A DNA stretch of 64,000 bases from Daphnia carinata (Eukaryota > Arthropoda > Branchiopoda > Diplostraca > Daphniidae), in NCBI RefSeq assembly GCF_022539665.2, contig NC_081331.1:8649534-8713533 (forward strand), in the 5' to 3' direction. Below the pieces are notes generated by a model, which saw only the letters and a program-made list of their open reading frames with translations, searched no databases and had not been told where the DNA came from. The number at the start of each line of letters is the position of its first letter. The first letter of the stretch is position 1. A program made the position numbers and the translations under genes. Positions 13,350 through 25,390 of the stretch are shown here, one piece after another.

Positions 13350-16300
13350 AGTTTGAAGGATCCAGAGGTAGCAGACCTCTTTGACCATGATAAAACTGCC
13401 GGAAGATATCCTTTAAGTCCTTATTCAAAAGTGACATCACATCCACCATGATGTCAAGGCTGGCAATATTCTTCTGACTAAAATTAGAATTGGACTCTTG
13501 TCTTCAAAAGAATCCATCTGGCAGAACCACTAGTGGTCTTCTTATACACATATGCGTATAATTACGAATTGACCAGAACTTTTGAACTGGTAATTAACAT
13601 TCTTCATTATAATACAGTAGCATCAAGTTATTACACGTCCACCTGGGACTGTAATAATTGATCTGATACATCACACTAAAGCTGCTGTTCGTGATCTGGA
13701 CAATTTAAACTACCGTAAAATGAAGAAAATCTTGATGGTTGATTCTTGTGAAACGGAAAGCAATGTTGGTGAAGCGGAAAGCAATAAGGTGATCGATCGC
13801 GCATACTTCTCATCATCTTTGTAGGTATGAATACTAACGAAACTTGTCTTCTTTAGGCGAAGAAGAACAAGGCGGTGACAGTAGTAAAAGTAATTTAATA
13901 ACGTCCGAACAAAATACTCAATTAGCCGGCATTAGCGCTAGTTCACAAAGTAGCTCTACGAGCAGCATTCCGCCACGCACAGCGAATCCAGAAAACAGCT
14001 CGATATATCCCATGTCGGTTCGAAATCGAACAAAGGTAAAGCGTTCGTTGCGAAAAATAATTTTAAAAAAATCAATTTCAGTAAAATTATTCATTTTGCA
14101 AGCATTCGTTTTGTTCCATGAGCTTCAATATTTGTATTTTTTTTATTTTCTGTGATTATTACCCAAATAAAAGTCGCTGCACGCCAACAACTTGTTGGCT
14201 GCGTGCGACTGTCTATCATTTAGCACCAACGCAACAAACAGCCTGAATACCAATCACTTCGCTACCATTAGAACTACGTCGATCATTTCTAAACAGCAAA
14301 AAGAGCATATGCAAGAAGAAATGCACGAGCAAATGTCTGGCTACAAACACATGCACCGAGAACACCAGAGTTCTCTGATCAAGATAGTAAAGCAGTATTA
14401 CTTTGTTTCATTTCATTTTATTTGTTTTATTTGTGGTACCCATGATTCAAACTCGCCACGTTCATTCCCATTGTCTATTTAACAGCTGGCAGAGAGATAT
14501 AGAGTAGAAATGGAGGGTCATAAGCAAATGTTAGACAAAGAGTACGAAACGTTATTAACATCATTCCGTAAAGAACTGGAAAAGCTTCATGTGAAACATC
14601 AACAAGAACTTGAACGCAAGGTAGAAAATCCCTTAAAGCTCTTTTGGTGTTACCACCATTAACTGTACATTTTCCAAACTGAATGTGAAGCAGAATTTAT
14701 CCGGCGAGAAAAAGCTGACCGAAGAAATCAACGCGCGACATTTGCTCGAGCGCAAAAATTTTGAAATTTAGGTGCGTCGTGAATACAAGCAAACTAAAGA
14801 AAGGTGGAAGCAGGAACTCAGCAGTGATGCGAGCACAACAAAACGCCAACGAGATGCATCTCTACAGTATGTTTGTTTTTATAGAGGAAAAAATTAATGA
14901 AGTTCTTGTGTTCTGATCAACAATAATTTTTTTCTAGGAATTACAAAGATTCCTTGAAGGCAATCGAAGCGCGTGAGGAAGAACGATTGACGAAGAGTTA
15001 GAAGGACTATTTGGAATTAGAGGTACGCAGGTTACGGCGTGCAAAACTCCTGTCTTATCACCGACTGAAACGTGAGCTGTTGTGTGAAGAGTTCAATGGA
15101 AGGCAAGCTCAATTGGAAACATCCCACGCCTTGTTGCTTCTCCACCATAAGCTGACGCAGGAGCTGGAATATCGGCAGCAACGTGCAGTTCACATGCAGC
15201 GCGAGGAACAGCTTAGGCGACAGCATCAGACGGAATTTTCCAATCTGCATGAGTACACCCAGCGTGCATTGCGTGAACTACGCAAAAAACACGCCGTCGA
15301 GTTGAAGCAACAGCCCAAAAAGTTCGAAACAAAAAAAATTTTTATCCGTAAGCAATTCCGGGAGACGGTTAAAATTCAAACACGCCAATATAAAGCGCTC
15401 AAGGCCCGCTGGCCTCGACACCACGAGACCAACAAAAAAGTGTGAATAAGAAACTGAAAGAAAATCAGTGACGCAAATTGACTCTTCTTGGTGAACAGTA
15501 CGAGCAAAGTATCGCCGAAATGCTACAGAAACAGTCGGTATGTATTTCTCTCTGCTTTTGGTTTTTGGTTAATCTGCCATTTCGCCCAGTAGCCCCTAAA
15601 TGGCTTCAGAATATTTGAGGAAGCATCAGTTAACTGTAAAGAACGAACGGAAAAACAAAAAACAGTGTTTAAGAAGCCGTGTTAGATATCTGCGATCGCA
15701 AATCGGTCCCAAGTTTACCCAATGGATCTCTTAGCTAATGTACAATTCTAAAACTATGCTTCAATAGTAAAGAAAAGGAAGTGATGGGTTAAGAGAATCA
15801 GTAGCAGCCCGTTAATACTAACAAAAACGTTGCATTTTCAGCAACTTCCAGTGATGAGACGGCACATTGTAGTATCATACCGCTTACTCATTTGAAATTT
15901 TACGCAGTTACCTCACAGTGAAATTTATGTAATCTCTTGGAAATGGTACTGATTCCCACTAACGAAAACGTGTCAATCAGCCAATGTGAAGTCGCAACTA
16001 GTAAGTTGTGTTAAACAATTTGTTTGCGGTATACACCGTAGACTAGATTTCCATTGGCTGCCAAAGACTATCTCGCTGTCCACGTAAAATTACAGCAAGC
16101 GCTCATAACAAAATAATTTTCCGCAATGTTATTGCGCTTACTTCGGGTCAGTCAGAAATTTGCCCTGTTTTCGAATGTCAAATCTATGGTGCATTGGCAG
16201 TGATATAGATACAATACCTTTCTAATGGTATTTTGGCTTTATGTGGAAATAGGATGAATTTTCACTGAATAAAATTGAGAAATCTGGTAAGGCGTGTTGA

Positions 16301-17635
16301 GGTATTAAAGCTCATTGTTGCACAGTCCGATTTATGGGGTTTATAGGCAACTGTTTGGCCGCACGAGTCGGAACCGAACTACTTTTCCATTCTTAGATCG
16401 GCGACATAGTTTAAGACAACCTTTCTTTGCGATCCGCAAATGAAATTCCGTTCTACAAAATGTAACGTCTGTTGTCTGAGGCAGACAAGGTAAATTAGCA
16501 TGGAAGCCTAACCATTAAACCGAATGCTGGGCGTTAAGAATAGGAAAGGGTTGTGAGGTAGATTTGCTTGTACAACCAATAAAATCCCCAACTGTAAATT
16601 GTACTTGTCAATTAAATGTTTCACTCTAGATGCTAATTGCCTTTGCTTTTGCATCATCTAGATACGCCTAGACGAATCGCAAGAAGTGGAAGCCCAAGTA
16701 ATGCGGGACAAGTTGCAACGAGAGTTGGAAATTCTTATGGCTTACCAGTCAAAAAGTAAAATGACAGCAGAAGCATAGCGCAATAGAGAGAGATCAGAAT
16801 TGGAGTAAATGGTGTCCGTGCGCCGTGCCCTACTGGAACAAGTGGTTAGCAATTTCATATATAAAGAAAAATGAAAACAATCTTTTCCTCACGTCTTATG
16901 TGCACAAAAAAAATCTAATGCATCTGGTTTCCTATATGGCGTAGCAGTTTATTAGCTTTGAAGCTGCTCCAGTTTAGTATGTTGATAATTATAATTTTCA
17001 AAATACCGCTAGGTGGAAGAATAAACGCGAGAAGTCTTACGTGAACGCTTCGACCGGATCCGTCTGCTTCACGAAAATTAGGCCAGAGAATTAGAACGTT
17101 AAGACAACGAATCCATGAGACTCGGCTTCAGGTTTTCACATTTTCGTTTCTGTTTTTGGTTTTAAGTTTACGACTCTGTTTGCTAATGTGAATGAAATGA
17201 CTATTATGCAGTGCATTAGCCATTGCTGAACCTCCCCGTGAAACGTATGGAGATGAAGACTCTGACAGCATCACCGGAAGTACGCTTAGCCTGAATCGTC
17301 CAGGTAAAAGCATTCATTATCGCCTTAATCACCATTTATTTCTCATCGTTGGTTTGAATTCGAAGCGGTACCGAACCACCACGGTGCAAATGGCTCAGCG
17401 GCAACCACCTCAGCGTCGTCATCTTCACAATCAACCTCGTTCACTCCGTCATCCAATTCGGTTTCTTCCAACTACGCCTGCACTGGACGACCATGAATTG
17501 TGTGGCCATCCACTTAGGTGTTACGCGACCTCTAACCCTTATATAGCATTTACTTTCAGCACCTCCGTACGCCACCATAGAAGTGGCATGGGATTAATGG
17601 TCGAATCGATCCCCAGCATTAAAAGCATGACATGA
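13350..17635 (+). pseudogene. Tao: Tao (STE20-family) kinase unprocessed pseudogene, kinase core deleted
   Basis: Remnants appear in the gene's own order: the N-terminal SLKDPEVADLF (13350), the post-kinase helix [19 protein letters not shown] with NYRKMKK (about 13640-13730), the Ser-rich linker (13844-14035), HFATIRTTSI and EQMSGYKHMHREHQ (about 14240-14360), and the long coiled coil (15011-15445 and further exons to 17130), ending with the arthropod-type tail after SMRLGF. Only about 215 bp separate the N terminus from the post-kinase helix, so the roughly 270-residue catalytic domain is absent. Introns with recognisable donors and acceptors remain, for example 15541 to about 16661, so this is a DNA duplicate rather than a retrocopy. 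In-frame stops occur at 14999, 15469, 16776, 16806, 17022, 17079 and 17100, and a frameshift lies near 15440. The homology reading is from family memory. The functional Tao gene must be elsewhere. Confidence 0.85.
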
Positions 17636-17935
17636 GTATGCAGGCTTGACTCCCAACAGATTGATTGATACATAGCCATTAGGTTATGGAGAGGTGAAAG
17701 GAGGTGGTGGGCAATTAGTCAACACCCTCTTCCGAATCCATCTCGGGCGAACCTGCTGTTTTTTTATTTGTAATTATCCGTATGTTTAACAGGCCATAAA
17801 TCCGCATGATCCTTGAAAAACAAGACCAAGAAATAGTAACCACAACTATAAAGAAAATGTATAAAAAGATAAAAAAAAGGAACAAACAAAAACAAAAAGA
17901 AATTTAAGAAGAAAAATAAACCAGAAGTATATACA

Positions 17936-18060
17936 GTGCAGGTCCAGTTATAGAACCAGCCTGTGCGCGGTTCTATAACTGAATGGTTCTATAACCGAGC
18001 AGCCGATTTCAGAGCCAACTATCGCCGATGCATTTATCGCTCAGGTTTTGACAGTATGAG
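17936..18060. repeat. Diverged single terminus of the CAGTGC-GGTCCA MITE family
   Basis: The sequence begins CAGTGCAGGTCCAGTTATAG after TA, a variant of the terminus of the MITE at 18234. It also carries internal repeats of GGTTCTATAAC. No partner end was found, so it may be an older truncated or nested copy. Confidence 0.45.
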
Positions 18061-18233
18061 CATCTAAAAGCGAGTAGCACAGGGATAATGCTGATGTCTA
18101 TGCAACTACCCGGAATAGTGAGGGTTATCATATTACCCCTTAATATCTTAACAATTTCCGCATTTTTTTTTCCAACAAGAGGGTTCTACCACAAAGAGAA
18201 TGCCCTATCAGCGATTGGCCATTATATTAGATA

Positions 18234-18704
18234 CAGTGCCGGTCCACTTATAAAAACCCCTAGCTATGGAACCCGCTCGGTTATCGAACCGATTTTTCTT
18301 TGCCGTGTTTCACCGCCCATAATTAATAAATGGAACAAAACAGAACAACACGAAAAGTGTCGTTTTGTAATACAGTTCTTAAAAAATTTTGTTTACATTA
18401 TAAAGCAAAGAAAAGTAGCACAATAATTCATTTTGTTCTATTATTTCCCGTCTGAATTCGTTTGAAAGGCAATTATTTTACGTAGGGTCAATTTAATCCA
18501 ATTTGTACTATTGTCAAAAATTGCTAAAATCAATTCGAGTAACATGTATTTGTGCGTTTTAAAGTGCGTAACCTGTTCATTCCCACCAAGAAACAGATTT
18601 AGTTCACAATACAGCCAAAGGCGGCGCTGAAACACGGCAAAAAAAATCGGTTCGATAACCGAGCCGGTTCCATAGCTAGGCGGTTCTATAAGTGGACGGC
18701 ACTA
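18234..18704. mobile_element. MITE with about 85-bp TIRs and TA target site
   Basis: The left end CAGTGCCGGTCCACTTATA (18234) and right end (18704, reverse complement) form near-perfect inverted repeats of about 85 bp, extending through the TAGCTATGGAACC and CGGTTATCGAACCGA blocks to a CGGTG/CGGCG-type inner edge. Both ends are flanked by TA, the duplication expected of Tc1/mariner/pogo-type transposons. The middle is AT-rich without coding capacity. Half of the same element recurs at 53431. Confidence 0.75.
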
Positions 18705-20894
18705 TACACCAGAAGATAGACTGCTATCCGTCTTGACAGTAGAACCCCATTCTCTTTCGGTTTCATCGTCTAAGATTAGGATGGTCAGGCCGATATGGCA
18801 AAGCCTCTCCAATTAGCTTATGCATCATTGCTTTTCCACCTGAAAACTTTTCGTTGCCCTAAGGCTAAATTTGTTGAGGCCCATGGATTTTTTTTCTTTT
18901 TCGCTCCCGTTTTCTTTGGCGAGGATCCATGCAAGTGGGTATGCTAGACATTAATTTGACTCGTGGTACAGAGCTCAATTCTTGGTTTTTTATTTTTTAG
19001 TTTGAAAAATTTTTTTAATAAGTTGAAAAATGTTTAATGCAAATGGCGACAACTGTAATTTTTGAATGATTTTAAATTTCGGTATTAACGTGGGGTCAAA
19101 TCCGATTTTATGTATTACTTTTTGTAGATAGAAACTTTTCCTATCGTTCTTTTTTCAAATATTTTTCTTGTATCGAATCGAATCGCTATATTTAAATTCA
19201 GTTATTTCTTTTTAAGATTTTACAATAGCTGCAGAATGGATGCAACAATGATATGGGATGCGCATGAGAACTTCGTGGTTGGTGTTCGAATTCCAAAACA
19301 TCGAATTCTGTTTCATTAGTCATGGTTTCATAAAAAAATTAAAAAGAATTTATGAAAAAGATAAGTTTACGACAGAGATATTTTTCGAAAACCTTTTTTT
19401 TCTAATATTGTTTCTTCGTATCGGAATGTATCGGATGACTTTAATTCATGTATTTTGTAATTTTTTTCATATATCCATGAAGAATGGCATAGTGGCAAGG
19501 TGATGGCATTGTAATTCGTAGACGAAGGTTCTATTCCAAGAAACGTCTCGGAAATATTTTGTAATCGGAAATATAGATGCCATATAAAAAAAATTAAGAA
19601 CCCTTTATATAGGACACATATCAAAATTATAAATTATGTTGTGAAAAATCGGCATCGCTTAGTTTCATTACAGAAACATTCTGTTTTCTGTAACACTAAA
19701 ACAACCATGGTATCATGTGTGTATTGGTATAACGTCTGGCTACCAGATCGTAAAAGTAGGGTTCGAAACATGGATTTTTTTCTTGTTTTGTTTTTTGTTT
19801 TATTTATCACATATAATTTTTTGTATTAAACCATATCGATGATCTTTACCTAAAACAATATCAAAGAAATTTTAACAGACAAAAGTGTAAAACACAAGAA
19901 ACAAGACGTTTATGAAATGACCAAAATTGGTATCGGTAATGATTTCCAGAAATTATTTTTATAAAATGTTTTTGAGGTTTCAGATGTTTAACACGAATTT
20001 TTGTCGTGATATTGAGAATTTATCGTTGGAGATCGTTTCCAGACAACAAGAATGCTGTAATCCCACGGCAATAAAATGTGGGTTGGAGTATCAAATATAA
20101 ATGTATTTATTCATAAATAACACAGGACCAAATAGACGTAATGTTTTACTCGAAACAGGTCGTTTAATTACAAACAACCAAGCCCCGTTTCCCCATTTCA
20201 AATTCAGTGGCTCATTGTACTTCTATTCCCACCGGTAGATGGCGTTGAATCGATACACCGATACGTCTGAATCGAATCGGTATCGAGTATCTGAAAATAC
20301 AGATGCATCGCTGTATCGGTATCAGTATCCCCAACACTAGTAATAACCACCTCGCCCCTAGCAATTGCTCTTCAGTGCTTTTCGTTTAAAAAGTTGCCTG
20401 CTTCTTCGACGTCTTTGATGATTTGGAATATCGGCTCACATAACTCGCAAATTGTTCGCCTCAAAAATAGGGTCAAGAAGAGACAAGAGTGTAGAATTTC
20501 TCGTCAGTGAAATATTTGGACAGTTGTATGAGTTTCGCCTTTTCCGACGTATTCCGTGTATTTTTTTTTTTCTTTTTTCTTATTATTATTTTTGTTCTAT
20601 GGTCGATTTCTTATCTCTACCACGATATCTCTACTGGAATTGCTCCACTTTTAGATTTTTCATTTTTTAAATTTTAATCCTTCGCCAGAGGAGGGTGGGG
20701 CTATTTTAGTAGCTTTTTTTTAGTAAATGGGGCTAGTTCTCCTGCACGGGATGATAAATAGGGCTATGGGGACGCATTAGGGCTAAAAAAAGCATAGTTT
20801 ACACTATAATCAAACATGTGATTTTGCATATCATACCCTATGGAAAATCACTGTAATTATGAATTTAAAACGGAAAATTTTTACGTCTAAAATA
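18705..20894. other. AT-rich repeat-bearing intergenic region
   Basis: No gene is supported. Two weak tRNA-like patches are present: about 19491-19560 (A-box-like TGGCATAGTGG, B-box-like GGTTCTATTCC) and about 19715-19785 (TGGTATAACG and GGGTTCGAAAC), each followed by T-rich DNA. Near 20250-20340 runs a degenerate series of GATAC/GAATC words resembling a transposon terminus, with no partner end found. Confidence 0.4.
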
Positions 20895-21469
20895 TTTCCC
20901 TTCCTATCCCCTAACGATTCTGTTCTCTGCTCTGCCGCTCTTCCCTTATATCTCTACCACTACTCTACAAATACAGCGCCAGTTAGCGGTTAGCAAGTCA
21001 ACGTGGTCGGTGAATCTTTTTATTCTACACCCTCTCGTACGATCGGTTCCAATAAACGTTTCCAATAAACTTTAGTGATTACAATTGGATACAACTGTTC
21101 TCCGCTCTTTGCGGAGTTCGATAGTTTTTTGTTTTTTCGCGGCGATCGTTTCAAGCAAATTGTACATTTCCTTATTGGCTGTCTCAAGGCCAGTCTTTAC
21201 CAGACTATTTTTCTCTAACATTCCGTGGTTTTCTGTCTGTAGCCAACCTAGTTTTTTATTTCATTGCTTTAAGTTAGCTCGCTTAACCACCAATCAGATT
21301 TTCGTTTAAGAACTGAGCCGTTCAGCTTTTCCATGTCAATATTAGTTTCGGCGTTTTGTCTGCCTAATGGATGACAGAGCGCTTTGACTTCTGCAAGCTT
21401 ATGACGTAGTTCGTCATTCGCAAGTGCACTCTTATGTATGTCTTACTAACTAACTCTAAATCAGATTTT
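20895..21469 (-). pseudogene. Internally deleted, decayed copy of the 10-12 kb coiled-coil gene
   Basis: 20895-21103 matches the downstream flank 9052-9270. From about 21104 the match jumps to coding sequence 10712-11091 of the minus-strand coiled-coil gene, ending abruptly at 21469. Orientation and order are those of the source, but about 1.4 kb that includes the 3' end of the CDS is missing. The copy carries many substitutions, small indels and frame disruptions, so it is non-functional. It lies about 10 kb from its source, with the Tao pseudogene between. Confidence 0.8.
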
Positions 21470-21567
21470 GAAAATAAAATTTTATTCGACTTGGATTAAA
21501 TTTACACAAAAGGTATTTAGTTACTTACGAGTCAGATGTGTCCGCAACACCCTGTAAGCGTTGATAT

Positions 21568-21961
21568 TGTCGCGAGGGGAAAATAGTGACGTGGTTGTCA
21601 TTTCTGAAAATGACGTGACAACCAACGATCAAGTGGCGTACAATGCAGCTTCTCTTGAAAAGAAGTTGCAACACGCAAATTATTTGGTAGAAGCTAGTTA
21701 TTCCTTGAATTTATGTAACCCTAGAGATGGGGCGTATATCCTTCACGAAGGTATAAAAGCCCACACATTTTTTACCCTAAGTTAGTTCTTGTCAGTTCTG
21801 AAGTTCTTGAGTTCTTTTCAAGTTCTCAATTTCCTGACTTCTCTTCACGTTCCTGTGTTTCAGTTAAGTAAAGCGTAGTTATTCTTCCTTTCTGTTATGT
21901 TTTGTATTTTCCCCTTTTAGTTCAATACAAATCATTTTCTAAAGTAAAGTCCAGTGTGACA
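21568..21961 (+). mobile_element. Solo LTR, 394 bp, with ATAT target duplication
   Basis: The unit begins TGTCGCGAGGGG and ends AGTGTGACA, giving the TG..CA ends of an LTR with TGTC/GACA inverted tips. It is bounded on both sides by ATAT (21564-21567 and 21962-21965), a 4-bp target duplication. A TATA box (TATAAAAG) lies at 21752. No internal retroelement sequence flanks it, so it is best read as a solo LTR, probably from a Ty3/Gypsy-like element. Confidence 0.7.
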
Positions 21962-22009
21962 ATATTCGCACTTTAATAATGATTTGGCTTCATTTCTATA
22001 TCATTTTCA

Positions 22010-23653
22010 AGCCACGATAGTTTGAACGTCGGATTAGAGACTGTAGCCAATCGCAGCTCATTATCGGAAAACATTTTCTCAAACCTAAAGATAGTATAAA
22101 CAGTTATTATAATAAACAATTAGTAAGCTTAGAAATTAAATACCGAAAGTTAATTGAATCCAACAGGTTGGTTACTAAAGGCTGGCAGTGAATGATAGAG
22201 GCATCATCCTTAAACAATTTCAAGTTGTTTTTCAAAACTGAAATAGTTGGTAATAAAAATCCCATGGCAATATTCTTTTCGGCTTGAAGAATATCAAGGG
22301 CTTCAGCGACGGACTTCATTACGGTAACACATTCTTTCAAAAATTGCTCTTCGTTTGGAGTAAGAGGGATAATGCTGAACTCTTCAAATAATTTTTTCAT
22401 CCCGCGTGTTTTTCATCGGGCGAACGAAACAGCATATGGCCGAGTATTCTGAATTCCGTCGTGTGTCGTTTTTAAGAATAAATAGTCGACCTAAGTGATG
22501 AATAATTGTATCTGAATTTAGGGAACTGGAATTTTGTTTATTCCAAATTTTCTGAAGCTTCTCCATGGAACTTGTCGTCAGTCGGTGGAACATATAATCT
22601 TGCATCTTCTGTACGTCAACTTTAGAAACAAGGCTCAAAAGGTGACAAGCGAATCGATGGTGCACTGGAAGAGTAATATTTCCAGAAGTAAGTCCATCCA
22701 GGTTTAGCACAGGATCATCAAGGATCTCTCCTATTTCAAAGTAAATTATTTCTTCGACATCCGATTCGATACCTAGATATTCATCTTCTTCTTGAATTAA
22801 TGAATCGTAGTCCGGAATTGTTGTTGTGCCACGTAACTTGTCCTTCACTTTATATTCTTCGTGGATTGATTCAATCATTTTGGATAAAACGTCGAATGTG
22901 TGGCGGCCAAAAATACGGTGAGTAGCAAGACGTACATTTTTTTCTTTTTAAGCTTTGGCTACTGAACCAGTGTATTGTCTCTCCAAGGTAAGACCGTCTT
23001 CTACAAGTCCAGGCATCTATGATAACACTAGCGCCAGTGCACAGTGACAGAGCAGATTGTAGTTGTAATTTTCTTCTTCGTATTTTGTTTCCAACATACT
23101 GGTAAAAAATGTTCGCCCACGTAATTGCAAATGCGGCGCCAAACTCAAAACAAGGGTTTGAAAACCAATTTTCTCAACAATATGCAAGGGTAACATGTCT
23201 TGTATTAGAAAATTCCGTTTACAAAAAACCATAATTAGTTAACAAGTCTGGGTTTTTAATTAATAATACATATTACCATAATCCAGTTGTCTAAGTCAGT
23301 TTGGGTGGCAATACGTCTTACAGTTGGATTATTATTTTTAGTTGGAGTCTCACAATTTCCCTGCAGTTTGTCCACAGCAGCTCTCCACTTCTCTATATGG
23401 CCAAGTGAATTGTCAGGATCGTGAGACTATCAACATTATAAAAAATTAATGAATGAAAATGGTATAGCTAAATGATTACATAGTACATACCAAGTAGTGT
23501 CTCTTGGCATTAAATCTTGTATCATTGAAAACTAATAGGGGTTTCGGTGTGCCATCTTTTTTCCACTTCATTTTGCAACCTTTCAATAGGCATCTGTACA
23601 TCCTTGCATTCTTTCCCTCGGCGATCAATTTTTGATCGCGATCGCGGCAAGTC
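22010..23653 (-). pseudogene. Decayed hAT-superfamily transposon with transposase exons
   Basis: Minus-strand pieces read in order as a hAT transposase. About 23571-23491 and 23426-23277 give the BED-finger-like N-terminal part (KWKKDGTPKP, SLGHIEKWRAAV). 23232-23017 gives the block NFLIQDMLPLHIVEK. About 23030-22980 gives IIDAWTCRRRSYLGETIHW. 22878-22384 and 22400-22107 give LPVHHRFACHLLSLVS, the LWNKQ-type block and LQAEKNIAMGFLLPT. 22079-22010 gives ATVSNPTFKLSWL. At least one frame change and stops break it, and the C-terminal dimerisation part is missing. The upstream end at 23611-23653 reads (on the minus strand) CAGACTTGCCGCGATCGCG, identical over about 40 bp to the terminus of the MITE at 30613-31082. 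It is therefore a relic of an autonomous element of that family. The opposite terminus was not found. Confidence 0.75.
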
Positions 23654-24240
23654 TGCCAGGCACGTTAAAAGAATATCGTAAAAAGAATAACTGAAATTGA
23701 AATCGCGCGACGGGGATAGAAGATTTCGCGTTAATATCATATTCGTAGCCAATTCTAAGGCCAATTCAAAGTGACGCGAAGAATTTAGGAAAAAATTAGA
23801 AAATGAAACAGCGTAGTAGCCATGTCCTGGCTATCTGTATTTTTGCCATGAGTATTTAATTGTCTGATTTCATAATCTGTTCGATTAAAATTGACAATTG
23901 AATAAGTTGTACTTCAATTAGAAAACTAAAACTACTACGTGGGTTTCAAATACATATCACCAGGTAGTAGTCCACATCACTAATGCATCACTATAAAAGC
24001 AATTTCAAATCATTATCTCCTTGCTCAGTAATTGATGTCTGCTGTGATAACGTAATTGTAAGAGTGTGACGTAATTTATATGGAAGTCCAGTAAACGTAA
24101 CATCTTTAACGTCAGACTGACAACTTTTTGTGATGTATTCGTAATTTCATCATTAGAGGGTGCGAAATAGTTCCCCAATCGTCAATGTCAATTTAATTAT
24201 CATGTTAATTGCAAGGTACATATTGTACATCCCTCGCGTA
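23654..24240. other. Intergenic, no gene seen
   Basis: AT-rich DNA without recognisable coding sequence or termini. Confidence 0.4.
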
Positions 24241-25390
24241 CAAAAGTGCTAAAAAAGTTCTAGAGATTGAGCCATACAAGCACCTACTGTAGAGAAGAGA
24301 AAAGGTGTAACAACTGTGGAACGCAACAAGAAAATATGACCAATTGCACACCACCGTCCAGTTGCATCAACTGTGAGAGGAAGCATCCACAGCTCCCTGT
24401 CATGCCCAAGACCAAGGGCTTCAGAAGATAAAATTGGCCACGATAGCACCGTATCCACACCAAGTTAGATCTCTCATACCCTTTCCCTAGACGAGACCCT
24501 AGACTACCGCAAGCGATCCCTAACCTATTTTCTGAGACGAGAACCATAAATGAAAAAAATATAAGGTCGTGGAAGTTCCACGGAATCCATGCCCAGCTCT
24601 CCGAATTCCAAGCACCGAAATAGAGGATGGCCAGGAATGGAATGGAGGAGCTACAGTCAATCAGGTCGAATACTCGCTATCAACGCACGAAGCAGGCCAA
24701 CTAGCATCCAATTCTAAGCTGGAGAAACTCTCCCTGTACTGATAAAACTCTTCCTCAGCATCAACACTAAAGCAATGGAGTAGGGAACCAGACGAGACAT
24801 AATGAAATGGAAAGTAGATATCGGGTCATCAACTCTTCGCTCGAGGTAGGCCGCTGCCAAACATGTAAGAAACGAAACACCTCCAACGAACAAGAAACTG
24901 ACAGTTTGAGAGACTGAGACAATCCGGAAAATGCCTAAACTGCCCAAAAATTATTAAAGTGATTAAATACAATCCAGGATGCCCCATAAAAATACTTTAA
25001 TTGAGTTCAAAGCACATCTGCACAAATACAAGCCTCAGATAATAGTTATATCAGAAACAAGGTCATTTTCTGTGTTTAATTCAATGATTATTATGTTGTG
25101 AATAAAAAACCGTTCAAAATGAAATGGGTGGAGGTTTCGCAATACTGATCTACAAATCTCTCCAAGTCACTGTGTTTCAGCAGCCAGACTTTCAAACAGT
25201 AGAAGCAATAAAAGTGTGGTCTGCAACTGAAAACGATGGGAAAAAAGAAATGTTGGACATAATATCAGTCTACATATAAAATGAACAAATGCGACGTAGA
25301 GGAACTAGACCAGCTGTATCAAATTAAAGGAACAACACCATCATTGGCGGCGACTTCAACGCCCGACACAGCCTGTAAGAGCCTATGAGA
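24241..25390 (+). mobile_element. Non-LTR (LINE) retrotransposon relic: ORF1 zinc knuckles and endonuclease fragment
   Basis: About 24300-24420 reads RCNNCG...NCTPPSSCINCERKHP, the Cys-rich knuckle arrangement of LINE ORF1 gag-like proteins of the I/Jockey group. About 25005-25390 reads fragments of an apurinic-like endonuclease: PQIIVISETR, GGGFAILIYKSLQVTV and IIGGDFNAR. The pieces are separated by stops and frame changes, and no reverse transcriptase follows, so it is a dead 5' part. Clade assignment is approximate. Confidence 0.65.

Noticed and set aside
14999-17102. Alternative genetic code with TAA/TAG as glutamine
   Set aside because: Other genes here (ALG1, the pseudokinase receptor, the chitinase-like gene) use Gln codons normally and end at TAG, TGA or TAA. 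The Tao copy also has a TGA and a frameshift, so it is a pseudogene.
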